From the NCBI RefSeq assembly GCF_005886535.1, contig NZ_PNDS01000083.1:1-55515 (forward strand): 55,515 bases of DNA, read 5' to 3'. Made by a program: the position numbers and the translations under genes. A model generated the notes under the pieces. The model saw only the letters and a program-made list of their open reading frames with translations. It did not search any database and had not been told where the DNA came from. Below, piece after piece: positions 1-7,321 of the stretch. The stretch's first letter is position 1, and every line of letters starts with the position of its first letter. Source of the DNA: Pseudoalteromonas sp. S2755 (GTDB taxonomy: Bacteria > Pseudomonadota > Gammaproteobacteria > Enterobacterales > Alteromonadaceae).

Positions 1-5
1 GGCAT

Positions 6-209
6 AAAAAAAGCCCTGAGCAGGGCTTTTTGATTTCATATCTACCGTCACCGATATGAGCAATGTAGCAAGTAAAAAGTGGAGTTAGCGTCTAAATACG
101 AGGAGCAATGCAAGTGCCTGCTAACGTCCTTGGTAGTTGTGGATACCAGCCTTGTTTCGGGTCAAGAAACTATTGTGATAACAAGTTGAGCCGTCACTCT
201 CGCCTTGTT
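6..209 (-). ncRNA. ryhB: RyhB-like iron-responsive small RNA
   Basis: About 200 nt of intergenic sequence is read leftward from a strong promoter (-35 TTGACA complement at 240-245, 17-bp spacer, -10 GATAAT complement at 217-222) to a perfect intrinsic terminator at 8-31. The terminator has seven U on this strand and only five on the other. A near-perfect Fur box covers the -10. The RNA contains ACAUUGCUCAUAU (54-66), which matches 12 of 13 positions of the E. coli RyhB core as I recall it, and a second CAUUGCU...GUAUU block (93-111) like the next part of that core. Hairpins can form at 36-42/53-59 and between GTTAGC and GCTAAC (about 83-127). V. cholerae RyhB is known to be over 200 nt, so the length fits. 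In that family the RNA pairs with mRNAs of iron-using proteins through Hfq. No open frame explains the region. Assignment rests on promoter, terminator and core motif; no covariance search was run. Confidence 0.8.
8..31 (-). terminator. Intrinsic terminator of the RyhB-like RNA
   Basis: An 11-bp perfect stem (AAAAAGCCCTG with CAGGGCTTTTT) closes on a 2-nt loop. Reading leftward it is followed by a run of seven T. Reading rightward the run is five T, so it could also end a rightward gene lying outside the window. Confidence 0.85.
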
Positions 210-245
210 GATAGTGATTATCAATTAGATTTGAGGGGCTGTCAA
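209..245 (-). promoter_or_regulatory. Fur-controlled promoter of the RyhB-like RNA
   Basis: On the minus strand the -35 is a consensus TTGACA (240-245). A 17-bp spacer follows, then -10 GATAAT (217-222), giving a start near 209. The 15-mer at 209-223 reads TGATAATCACTATCA and matches the Fur 7-1-7 consensus TGATAATnATTATCA at all but one specified position. It covers the -10, where a bound repressor would block polymerase. A weaker Fur-like 15-mer lies at 258-272, just upstream of the -35. Confidence 0.8.
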
Positions 246-279
246 CGTTCTTTTTGAAAATAATTCTTATTTAGATCTA

Positions 280-695
280 AGTGGTTGGAATTACACCAAA
301 TTTAAATTTATTGAGTGTATTGTTTTATTAATGTGATGGTTTTTGGTGTGTTGTATGTCTTATTTCTGCTTATTCTAGTGGGGCAAAGTCTTATTCTATA
401 TCGAGCTTTATAGGCTCACCGTTTCCAGAGCTTCAGAGAAAAGCTAGGTTAATGCACCATTCATATCTTGGGTTAACGCAGTAGTCATACTTTCGCTTCA
501 CTTGTTATTTATTTCCACACTACTTTGGGTTTTGTGCATATTGCTCATGACTTTTATGCACTAAACGCGTTTTACTCAACTTAATCAACTTATTTCCGCA
601 ATCTATGGTTAATTGAGGGTTAACAATAAGCTCGTACTTGATAGCAGGTTGTAGTCGCTAGTCACAATACGTTTAAGACAAATGAGTACAGAGCA
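280..695. promoter_or_regulatory. Control region of the porin-tct operon with four GGTTAA repeats
   Basis: This AT-rich stretch has no gene. It holds four same-strand copies of GGTTAA: GGTTAATGCA at 447-456, GGTTAACGCA at 471-480, GGTTAATTGA at 607-616 and GGTTAACAAT at 618-627. The last two are 11 bp apart, about one helical turn. They are candidate binding sites for the CitB-type response regulator encoded at the far end of the operon. I could not place a convincing sigma-70 promoter. Confidence 0.4.
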
Positions 696-1940
696 ATGAG
701 AACAACAATAATGAAGCCAGTTGCAGCAATGTCATTAATTGCAGTAACTGCTTGCCCCGTTTTGGCACAACAAGATGAAGCACTAGCCAGCAAGGTTGCA
801 AAGCTAGAAGCGCAATTAAAGGAATTGCAGTCCAATAAATCACTAAACCTTGAGTTTGGTGGACGTGTACAACTCGATTTTAACCATTTTAGTGGTGCAT
901 ATAGCGCCGATAATAAGGGCGATGCCGCCAGCGACTTTTTTCCGCGCCGGATCCGCACCTATGTTGAGAGCGAGCAGGGCGATTGGGAGCACAAGTTGCT
1001 ACTCGATTTTGCCGAAGGCGATGCCGAGATAGTCACAGTAAGAGTGCGCTATACCGGCTGGAACAACGGCCCGCGCTTTCAGTTTGGTAAATTAAGAGAA
1101 GATATCACCCTGAATGCGCTCACCAGCAGTAAACACATCGATACCATAGAGCGCAGCTCCATCGCTGATACGTTTTCTCCTTACTTTCGATGGGGCGCAT
1201 CAGCTTATCAATATTTTAAAGATTCCGGTTTTCGCTATGCGTTAGGGGTATATAAAAACGACGCCTTTGGTGCATCTGGGCGTGACCAAGATGACCGTCT
1301 GGCACTTGCTTATTCGGGGCGTTTGACTTGGTCGCAACACACTCCCGGTAAAACCCTGCATTTAGGTGGTTGGGGTTCGTACCGTGATATGGGCGGTGCA
1401 ACGCTGGGGAATCGCCTTGCTCGCGGTGAAGTACGCGAAGCCAAAGTACGCCTCGTGGATTATGCTGCAGGCGGTGATGTAGTTGCCCTTGATAGCATGT
1501 CACAAGCCGGGTTAGAGCTCGCTTATCAACACAACGCCTTTATGCTTGAGGCCGAATATGCCACACGCAACTTAGATACTCTCGACCCTACTTCTGCTTT
1601 AGATGGGGGAGATATTTCGGGTTATCACTTGTCCTTGAGCTATTTCCTGACCGGTGAACACAAACAATATTCCGCAGGCTCTGCGGTATTTAAGCAGCCT
1701 AAAGGGGTAAAAAATGCGTGGGAGTTGGTTGCACGTATTTCCAGTATGGATGCTGAAAACGCCAACCAAGGTACGCAAGTCGACGCCTACACACTGGGCG
1801 GCACCTATTACCACTCCAGCAGCTTAAAGTTCATGGCTAACCTTGTCTATGCGGATGTTTCAGGAGCTGGAAGTACCGCGTTGATTGGTGACGAAGATTC
1901 AGGATTTGGTTTCGCTGCACGCTTGCAGTATCTATTTTAA
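696..1940 (+). CDS. Outer-membrane porin of the OprP/OprO type
   Basis: This is a 414-residue outer-membrane channel. An N-terminal signal peptide is followed by a short coiled coil (around residues 30-45, EALASKVAKLEAQLKEL). The rest is a beta-barrel that opens with an LEFGGRVQLDF-type strand and ends in phenylalanine (LQYLF), the usual BAM targeting residue. This architecture is that of phosphate-selective-type porins (OprP/OprO family), whose substrates are often anions. It is the first gene of the cluster, 12 bp before tctC, so it probably lets a tricarboxylate or similar anion through the outer membrane for the TctABC system. An ATG at 711 is an alternative start giving a more compact signal peptide. 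Substrate is inferred from context only. Confidence 0.8.
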   Translation: MRTTIMKPVAAMSLIAVTACPVLAQQDEALASKVAKLEAQLKELQSNKSLNLEFGGRVQLDFNHFSGAYSADNKGDAASDFFPRRIRTYVESEQGDWEHKLLLDFAEGDAEIVTVRVRYTGWNNGPRFQFGKLREDITLNALTSSKHIDTIERSSIADTFSPYFRWGASAYQYFKDSGFRYALGVYKNDAFGASGRDQDDRLALAYSGRLTWSQHTPGKTLHLGGWGSYRDMGGATLGNRLARGEVREAKVRLVDYAAGGDVVALDSMSQAGLELAYQHNAFMLEAEYATRNLDTLDPTSALDGGDISGYHLSLSYFLTGEHKQYSAGSAVFKQPKGVKNAWELVARISSMDAENANQGTQVDAYTLGGTYYHSSSLKFMANLVYADVSGAGSTALIGDEDSGFGFAARLQYLF

Positions 1941-1952
1941 CGGGAGCAGGTT

Positions 1953-2915
1953 ATGAAGTTTGCATTAAAGCATCTCAAGTTGGCTATGGCTGGCGTGGCG
2001 ATGATGTCTACTCAGGTATTAGCGGATACCCACTTTTTAATTCCCGGTGGTCCAGGTGGTGGCTGGGATACCACGGCTCGAGCTGTGGGCGAGGCGTTAG
2101 TGAAATCAGGGCTTGAGTCCAATGCGTCGTTTCAGAATATGTCAGGCGGTGGTGGCGGCCGTGCTATTGCTTATTTGATTGAATCGGGCAATAAAAAAGG
2201 CGATATGTTGATGGTTAATTCAACGCCAATCGTGCTGCGTGCGTTGTCGGGTAAGATCCCTTACAGTTATCGTGATTTAACGCCCGTTGCCAGCGTAATT
2301 GCCGATTATGGTGCATTCGTGGTGCGTGATGATTCGCCTTTTAAGAGCTGGAAGGAGGTGATTGCTCGTCTAGAAGTAAACCCAGGCTCTGTGACCGTTG
2401 CGGGTGGTTCTGCTCGCGGCAGTATGGATCATCTTGTTGCAGCACAAGCAGTAAAAGCGGCAGGCGTCGATGGTCGTAAGCTGCGTTACATTCCTTACGA
2501 TGCCGGTGGCAAAGCCAAGGCCGGTTTATTGTCTGGCGAGGTGAAGATGCTCTCGACCGGATTAAGTGAAGCGCTCGACATGGCAAAAAGTGGTCAGGCG
2601 CGCATTCTTGCTGTTACTGCGCCAGAGCCTATCGCGGACTATCCAGAGATCCCAACCCTGAAGTCTCTAGGCTATGACATGGAATTTGTTAACTGGCGTG
2701 GTTTTTTTGCGGCTCCGGATCTCCCCCAAGCACAACTCGACGAATATACCGTGAGATTACAAAAGCTGGTGCAAAGCAAAGAGTGGGAAGCGGTGCGTGC
2801 ACGCAACGGTTGGTTGAATCTATTCAAGCCACAGCACGAGTTTATTGAGGCGCTAGAGGCACAAGAAGCGCAGCTGAAAGTGGTGATGGAAGAATTGGGT
2901 TTCGTTAGACGCTGA
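1953..2915 (+). CDS. tctC: Tripartite tricarboxylate transporter, periplasmic binding protein TctC
   Basis: This 320-residue periplasmic solute receptor belongs to the TctC/Bug family. A signal peptide ending near ADT is followed directly by the family N-terminal block LIPGGPGGGWDTTAR, and later by the ligand-pocket region GGSARGSMDH. These proteins close around carboxylates such as citrate or related diacids and deliver them to the TctA/TctB membrane pair. A GGGAG ribosome site precedes the ATG. The gene is followed by a 13-bp hairpin before tctB, which would favour higher levels of the binding protein than of the membrane subunits. The ligand cannot be read from the sequence. Confidence 0.93.
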   Translation: MKFALKHLKLAMAGVAMMSTQVLADTHFLIPGGPGGGWDTTARAVGEALVKSGLESNASFQNMSGGGGGRAIAYLIESGNKKGDMLMVNSTPIVLRALSGKIPYSYRDLTPVASVIADYGAFVVRDDSPFKSWKEVIARLEVNPGSVTVAGGSARGSMDHLVAAQAVKAAGVDGRKLRYIPYDAGGKAKAGLLSGEVKMLSTGLSEALDMAKSGQARILAVTAPEPIADYPEIPTLKSLGYDMEFVNWRGFFAAPDLPQAQLDEYTVRLQKLVQSKEWEAVRARNGWLNLFKPQHEFIEALEAQEAQLKVVMEELGFVRR

Positions 2916-2925
2916 TTAAATTAAA

Positions 2926-2958
2926 TAGGTGGCTGCAGTGAGGTTACTGCACCACCTA
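2926..2958 (+). other. Intercistronic mRNA hairpin between tctC and tctB
   Basis: Positions 926-932 and 934-939 of this kilobase (2926-2932 and 2934-2939) pair with 2946-2958, giving 13 bp with one bulged C (2933) and the six-base loop GAGGTT. No U-run follows, so it is not a classical terminator. It is well placed to protect the 3' end of tctC mRNA or to attenuate read-through into tctBA. Confidence 0.6.
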
Positions 2959-2975
2959 AAAGTGGGTAATTCACT

Positions 2976-3452
2976 ATGTTAAACCGAGAATTGTTAGGCC
3001 CAGTGCTGTTTTTAATTCTGTTTTCACTCTATGCGGTATCTGCTTGGCAAATCCCGATTATGCCTTTTGAAGAATACGAGGCGGTAAACTCAGCAACTTT
3101 GCCTAAGGTATACGCGCTGATTGGCATTGTTGTTTGTCTTTTGTCGATTGCTGCAACACTGTTTAAAGGCGTCCCTGCGCTTGATATACGTGAAGGAGCG
3201 GAGACTATCTCCAAGGCAACCATAACCCAATGTGCAGCACTGATTGTATTGATGCTTATCTACAGCAGTGTGCTTGAGGTACTCGGGTTTATTGTTTCGA
3301 CCATTTTGTTTTTAGGCTGTGGCTTTTTAATTATGGGTGAGCGACGTAAGCAAATTTTGTTATTGGCGTCAGTGCCTGTGGTTATCGTGTTTTGGGCCAT
3401 TATGACGCAGCTACTTGGGATCTATCTGGTTCCAGGTGAGTTTTGGAGTTAA
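2976..3452 (+). CDS. tctB: Tripartite tricarboxylate transporter, small membrane subunit TctB
   Basis: This 158-residue inner-membrane protein has four hydrophobic segments, starting at about residues 8-25, 45-62, 82-105 and 128-150. That is the size and topology of TctB, the small subunit that pairs with TctA. Family sequence conservation is low, so the call leans on size, topology and the position between tctC and tctA. It ends 3 bp before the tctA start codon, so the two are almost certainly translated from one message. Confidence 0.87.
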   Translation: MLNRELLGPVLFLILFSLYAVSAWQIPIMPFEEYEAVNSATLPKVYALIGIVVCLLSIAATLFKGVPALDIREGAETISKATITQCAALIVLMLIYSSVLEVLGFIVSTILFLGCGFLIMGERRKQILLLASVPVVIVFWAIMTQLLGIYLVPGEFWS

Positions 3453-3455
3453 GCC

Positions 3456-4964
3456 ATGTTAGACGGTATTTTAGTTGGCCTGTCCACGGCCTTTATGTGG
3501 CAAAACTTATTGTACGTAATTGTTGGCTGCTTTGTCGGTACTTTTATCGGCATGTTGCCCGGCTTAGGGCCAATCACGGCGATTGCGTTGATGATCCCTA
3601 TCACTTACAACATCGGTGCCGACTCCGGTATGATCTTAATGGCGGGCGTATATTACGGCGCAATTTTTGGTGGCTCGACTTCCTCTATTTTGATTAATGC
3701 TCCCGGTGTAGCTGGTACTGTGGCATCGTCATTTGACGGCTATCCAATGGCAAAACAAGGGCATGCGGGTAAGGCTTTGGCTATTGCCGCTTATGCTTCA
3801 TTTACTGGCGGAACGATTGGTGCGTTGATGCTCATGATAGCCGCACCACTGCTTGCAAAAGTGAGCTTAAGTTTTCAGTCTCCAGACTATGTGATGTTGA
3901 TGTTTTTGGGCTTGACTGCGATTGCTGCTTTTTCTGCAAAAGGGCAATTTTTAAAAGCCATGATGATGACTGTATTTGGCTTGATGCTGTCGACGGTGGG
4001 AATAGACCCTTCATCTGGTACTGAGCGTTTTACCTTTGGTCAGGCAGACTTGCTAGACGGCGTAAGCTTTTTGTTGGTCGCAATGGCAACCTTTGCATTG
4101 TCTGAGGCGCTGATCAACGTGATCCGTCCAGAAAAAGCTAATCAAGGTTCGAATGATGATGACACCCCCGTTATTGGCTCAACAAAATTATCTGGCGCTG
4201 AAGTGAAAGAAATGGCGCCAGTTGTGGGGCGCTCTTCGATTTTAGGATTTATCATTGGTGTATTGCCAGGGGCAGGCGCAACGATTGCGAGTTTTATGGC
4301 TTATGCGACAGAGCGAAATTTGGCACCAAAAGCCATTCGTGAGCGTTTTGGGCGTGGTGAAATCCGCGGCTTAGCGGCACCTGAGTCGGCAAACAATGCT
4401 GCTTGTACTGGGTCGTTTGTGCCCTTGTTAACGCTTGGGATCCCGGGGTCTGGCACCACTGCGATTATGTTAGGGGCGTTGATTGCCTATGGTATTCAGC
4501 CGGGCCCTACGTTAATGCAGGACAATCCTACGGTATTTTGGTCGGTAATTGTGAGCATGTATTTTGGCAACATTGTGCTGCTGATTTTAAATTTGCCACT
4601 GATCCCTTATTTTGCAAAGGCTTTGACACTGCCACGTTCGGTCCTTACGGTGATGATTTTATTCTTTAGCTTGATTGGCGTTTATCTGGTGTCATTTAAT
4701 ACCTTTGATTTGTTTATGATGGTGGGTTTTGCCTTGGTGGCGGTGGTGCTGAGATTATTGAGTTTTCCGATGGCACCTTTGCTCCTTGGGTTTATTCTCG
4801 GCGATATGATCGAACGTAATTACCGTCGCGCCATGATGATTTCGGATGGCTCTATTAGCTTTATTTGGGAGCGGCCATTAACTTTAGGCATATTTGCGCT
4901 TGCCATGTTAGTGTTGTTGATCCCATTAAAAGAGTACTTCCAGCAACGAAAAGTTGCGCAGTAA
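3456..4964 (+). CDS. tctA: Tripartite tricarboxylate transporter, large membrane subunit TctA
   Basis: This 502-residue permease core has about a dozen membrane helices. The family signatures are visible: GMLPGLGPITAIALMIPITY near residues 33-52, the pseudo-repeat GVLPGAGATIASFMAYATE near 268-286, and AAPESANNAACTGSFVPLLTLGIPGS near 305-330. TctA carries the substrate with a cation gradient, receiving it from TctC. The gene lies in a tight run tctC-tctB-tctA and is followed 21 bp later by a two-component kinase gene. Length is normal for the family, and nothing suggests damage. Confidence 0.95.
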   Translation: MLDGILVGLSTAFMWQNLLYVIVGCFVGTFIGMLPGLGPITAIALMIPITYNIGADSGMILMAGVYYGAIFGGSTSSILINAPGVAGTVASSFDGYPMAKQGHAGKALAIAAYASFTGGTIGALMLMIAAPLLAKVSLSFQSPDYVMLMFLGLTAIAAFSAKGQFLKAMMMTVFGLMLSTVGIDPSSGTERFTFGQADLLDGVSFLLVAMATFALSEALINVIRPEKANQGSNDDDTPVIGSTKLSGAEVKEMAPVVGRSSILGFIIGVLPGAGATIASFMAYATERNLAPKAIRERFGRGEIRGLAAPESANNAACTGSFVPLLTLGIPGSGTTAIMLGALIAYGIQPGPTLMQDNPTVFWSVIVSMYFGNIVLLILNLPLIPYFAKALTLPRSVLTVMILFFSLIGVYLVSFNTFDLFMMVGFALVAVVLRLLSFPMAPLLLGFILGDMIERNYRRAMMISDGSISFIWERPLTLGIFALAMLVLLIPLKEYFQQRKVAQ

Positions 4965-4985
4965 CCCCGCAGTGAGGAAATAGGT

Positions 4986-6614
4986 GTGTCGCAATCACAA
5001 AAATTAGCACGCAGACCAAAACGCTTAGAAACGCGACTGATCACTTGGGTTGTGGGCTTGTGTGTGATCCAAGCATGCTTATTTACCGCGCTGGTGTATC
5101 AGGTTATTACGCAAAGCTTACACCAGGAAGTGGGAGAAAAAGCCTTGGCTTTGGCTAAGGCGGTGGCGGTTCGTGAAGATGTTATGACGGCACTCATAAC
5201 AGATAGGGATAGCTCACAGATCCAACGCCTCAATACTAATGTTGAGCTGCTGCGCCAGGCAACTGGCGCAGATTTTATCGTCATTGGTGACACCGAAACG
5301 CGACGTATTGCCCACCCCGATGAGCAAAAAATTGGTCGCACTATGGTCGGAGGGGATAGCCAAGCCGCACTGTCTGGAGAGAGTTATATCTCAACTGCAC
5401 AGGGTAGTTTAGGTGAGTCTATTCGCGGCAAAGTGCCTGTGTACTCTCCCGCTGGTGAGGTGATTGGTTTAGTCTCGGTAGGTTTTTTAGTGCACTCCGT
5501 CGAGTCGTTGGTGTTGCAGCGCAGCATTGCCGTTTTTGTTGGAGCTGCAGCGGTGTTACTGCTCAGTGTCATTGCCGCGATTTGGATTGGTCGACGTGTC
5601 CGCCAAGCCATTTTTGGCCTGCAACCAGATGAAATTGGGCGCTTATTTGCAGAGCAAGAGGCGATACTGAATACTGTACGCACGGGGATTATCGCGCTTG
5701 ACCCTGATGGCAGCGTGCGCCGTTTGAATCAACGAGCATGTGAAATTCTCGAAAAGCCTCGCGGCTTGAGTAAGCAAGGTTTGCACCTGAGCGATCTGTT
5801 GCCAGAGCATAGCGACTTCTTGTTGCATAATCCCAATCGCCCTTTGGTTGGTTTTGAGCTATTTGTTGCTGACAAGCGTTTGGTGTTGTCGCGGTTTGCG
5901 CTGCAAGTGCAAGGTCAACACGAAGGAATTTTACTGAGTATGCGGCCCTCCGATGAACTAGAGTACGTGTCTAAGCAGCTCACTAAAGTACAGGCTTTTG
6001 CAGAACTGTTGAGAGTGCAAACGCACGACTATTCAAACAAGTTAAATACCATTGGTGCGCTTATCCAAATGGCGCAATATGACAAAGCGATTGAGCTGAT
6101 AGGTCAAGAAAGTCAAGGCTCACAAGCGCAAATTGAAAACCTCCTCACCTATATACAAGAGCCAGTGATCGCGGGCTTATTACTCGGTAAATACCATAAA
6201 GCACGAGAGCATAATGTGGCACTCGAGGTGAGTTCCGACAGTGCGCTGTGTGCTATCCATCAAAAAGAGATGTTGGAACGAATAGTTTCAATATTAGGTA
6301 ATCTCATTGATAATGCCATCGAAGCGGCGAGAACGACGGCACAGCTGCGGCCTGCCAAAGTGGTCGTAACAGTGGATGAAACGGTTCAGGATATTATCTT
6401 TGATGTTGAAGATAGCGGCACTGGACTGATTGGTAACGTCGAAGAGGCGTTTACGCCGCAGTTTAGTACTAAGTCCGGCGACCAACATGGTGTTGGCTTA
6501 TATCTCGTAAAAACAAATCTTGATTCCTGCCACGGAACCTTAGAGGTTGGGGAGTCTGAATTACTTGGTGCAAGGATCACGGTCTTTATTCCCAAGCAAG
6601 TAAAAGAGCAATAA
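4986..6614 (+). CDS. CitA/DcuS-family sensor histidine kinase
   Basis: This 542-residue membrane sensor starts at a GTG behind GAGGAAATAG. Transmembrane helices lie near residues 18-42 and 178-202. They enclose a single-Cache periplasmic domain with the motif IVIGDTETRRIAHPDEQKIG. After the second helix comes a PAS domain (about 220-320). The dimerisation helix carries the phospho-accepting His347 in THDYSNKLN, and the ATPase domain has the N-box LGNLIDNAIEAA and the G-box GVGLYLVK. This order is that of CitA and DcuS, which sense citrate or C4-dicarboxylates. The usual Tct regulators TctD/TctE are of another family, so this pairing is worth noting. It probably senses the ligand imported by TctABC and signals to the response regulator 2 bp downstream. 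Confidence 0.9.
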   Translation: MSQSQKLARRPKRLETRLITWVVGLCVIQACLFTALVYQVITQSLHQEVGEKALALAKAVAVREDVMTALITDRDSSQIQRLNTNVELLRQATGADFIVIGDTETRRIAHPDEQKIGRTMVGGDSQAALSGESYISTAQGSLGESIRGKVPVYSPAGEVIGLVSVGFLVHSVESLVLQRSIAVFVGAAAVLLLSVIAAIWIGRRVRQAIFGLQPDEIGRLFAEQEAILNTVRTGIIALDPDGSVRRLNQRACEILEKPRGLSKQGLHLSDLLPEHSDFLLHNPNRPLVGFELFVADKRLVLSRFALQVQGQHEGILLSMRPSDELEYVSKQLTKVQAFAELLRVQTHDYSNKLNTIGALIQMAQYDKAIELIGQESQGSQAQIENLLTYIQEPVIAGLLLGKYHKAREHNVALEVSSDSALCAIHQKEMLERIVSILGNLIDNAIEAARTTAQLRPAKVVVTVDETVQDIIFDVEDSGTGLIGNVEEAFTPQFSTKSGDQHGVGLYLVKTNLDSCHGTLEVGESELLGARITVFIPKQVKEQ

Positions 6615-6616
6615 CA

Positions 6617-7321
6617 ATGACTTATTCTGTGGTGATCATCGAAGATGAAGTAGCTGTGGCACAATTATTAGCGCAATACCTAGTGACACCGGCAACACCA
6701 AGTAGCGCAAGGCAAGGGCAATATCGGGTGGTGGCCAGTAGCGACAATGTTTCTACCGCGACGGTACTGTTGAGTGCGATACAAGCCGACTTAATTTTAT
6801 TGGATATTTATCTACCCGATGGTAACGGTCTTGAGTTTTTAAAGATGCTACGCGAGCAAGGCTGTAAAAGCGAAGTGATGCTGATCACCGCAGCAAAAGA
6901 AGTGGCGACGCTAGAAAAAGCGATCCGTTTGGGAGTCTGCGATTTTTTAGTTAAACCGCTGATCTTGGAACGGCTCGACCTCGCACTCGCCCGCTTTGAA
7001 GCACGTCAGCAGTGTTTAGATGGTGCCAATGAAGTGACGCAATCTATGGTCGACACCTTATTTGGTAGTGAACAGGCGAACGTACAAAGTACGGCTAGAC
7101 TACCTAAAGGTGTTGACCCACTTACTTTGGAAAAAATTCGTACGGCATTTCAAAGCCAGCCCAAGCAGGTGTTTACAGCAACTCAAATGGGAGAATTGGT
7201 GGGGGTGAGTCGCTCAACCGCTCGGCGCTATTTAGAGTTTTTGGTTAGTATAGAAGAAGTAAAAGCCGACCAAAGCTACGGTAGCATTGGCCGACCAGAG
7301 AGAAGCTATCATTTAAATTAA
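6617..7321 (+). CDS. CitB/DcuR-family response regulator
   Basis: This 234-residue cytoplasmic regulator has an N-terminal receiver with acidic residues E9/D10 and the phospho-accepting Asp63 in LLDIYLPDG. The conserved lysine is in FLVKPL. The loop after the first helix is longer than usual. The C-terminal part has a helix-turn-helix, FTATQMGELVGVSRSTARRY, typical of the CitB/DcuR group. It is paired with the kinase just upstream and likely activates the porin-tctCBA promoter, where GGTTAA repeats occur. Its stop codon shares the tetranucleotide TTAA (7318-7321) with the stop of the convergent gene. Confidence 0.9.
   Translation: MTYSVVIIEDEVAVAQLLAQYLVTPATPSSARQGQYRVVASSDNVSTATVLLSAIQADLILLDIYLPDGNGLEFLKMLREQGCKSEVMLITAAKEVATLEKAIRLGVCDFLVKPLILERLDLALARFEARQQCLDGANEVTQSMVDTLFGSEQANVQSTARLPKGVDPLTLEKIRTAFQSQPKQVFTATQMGELVGVSRSTARRYLEFLVSIEEVKADQSYGSIGRPERSYHLN

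Noticed and set aside
6..35. Hairpin at the left edge as terminator of an upstream rightward gene only
   Set aside because: Its T-run is longer on the minus strand, and a strong minus-strand promoter lies 200 bp away, so the leftward small RNA explains it better. Use by both strands is possible.
535..560. Possible CRP site near TTGTGCATATTGCTCATGA
   Set aside because: Only one half-site matches TGTGA loosely and the other half is poor. I do not list it as a site.
662..958. Minus-strand open frame overlapping the porin gene
   Set aside because: It is a shadow of the porin frame on the opposite strand, with no ribosome site and atypical composition. Many other short frames inside large genes were dropped for the same reason.
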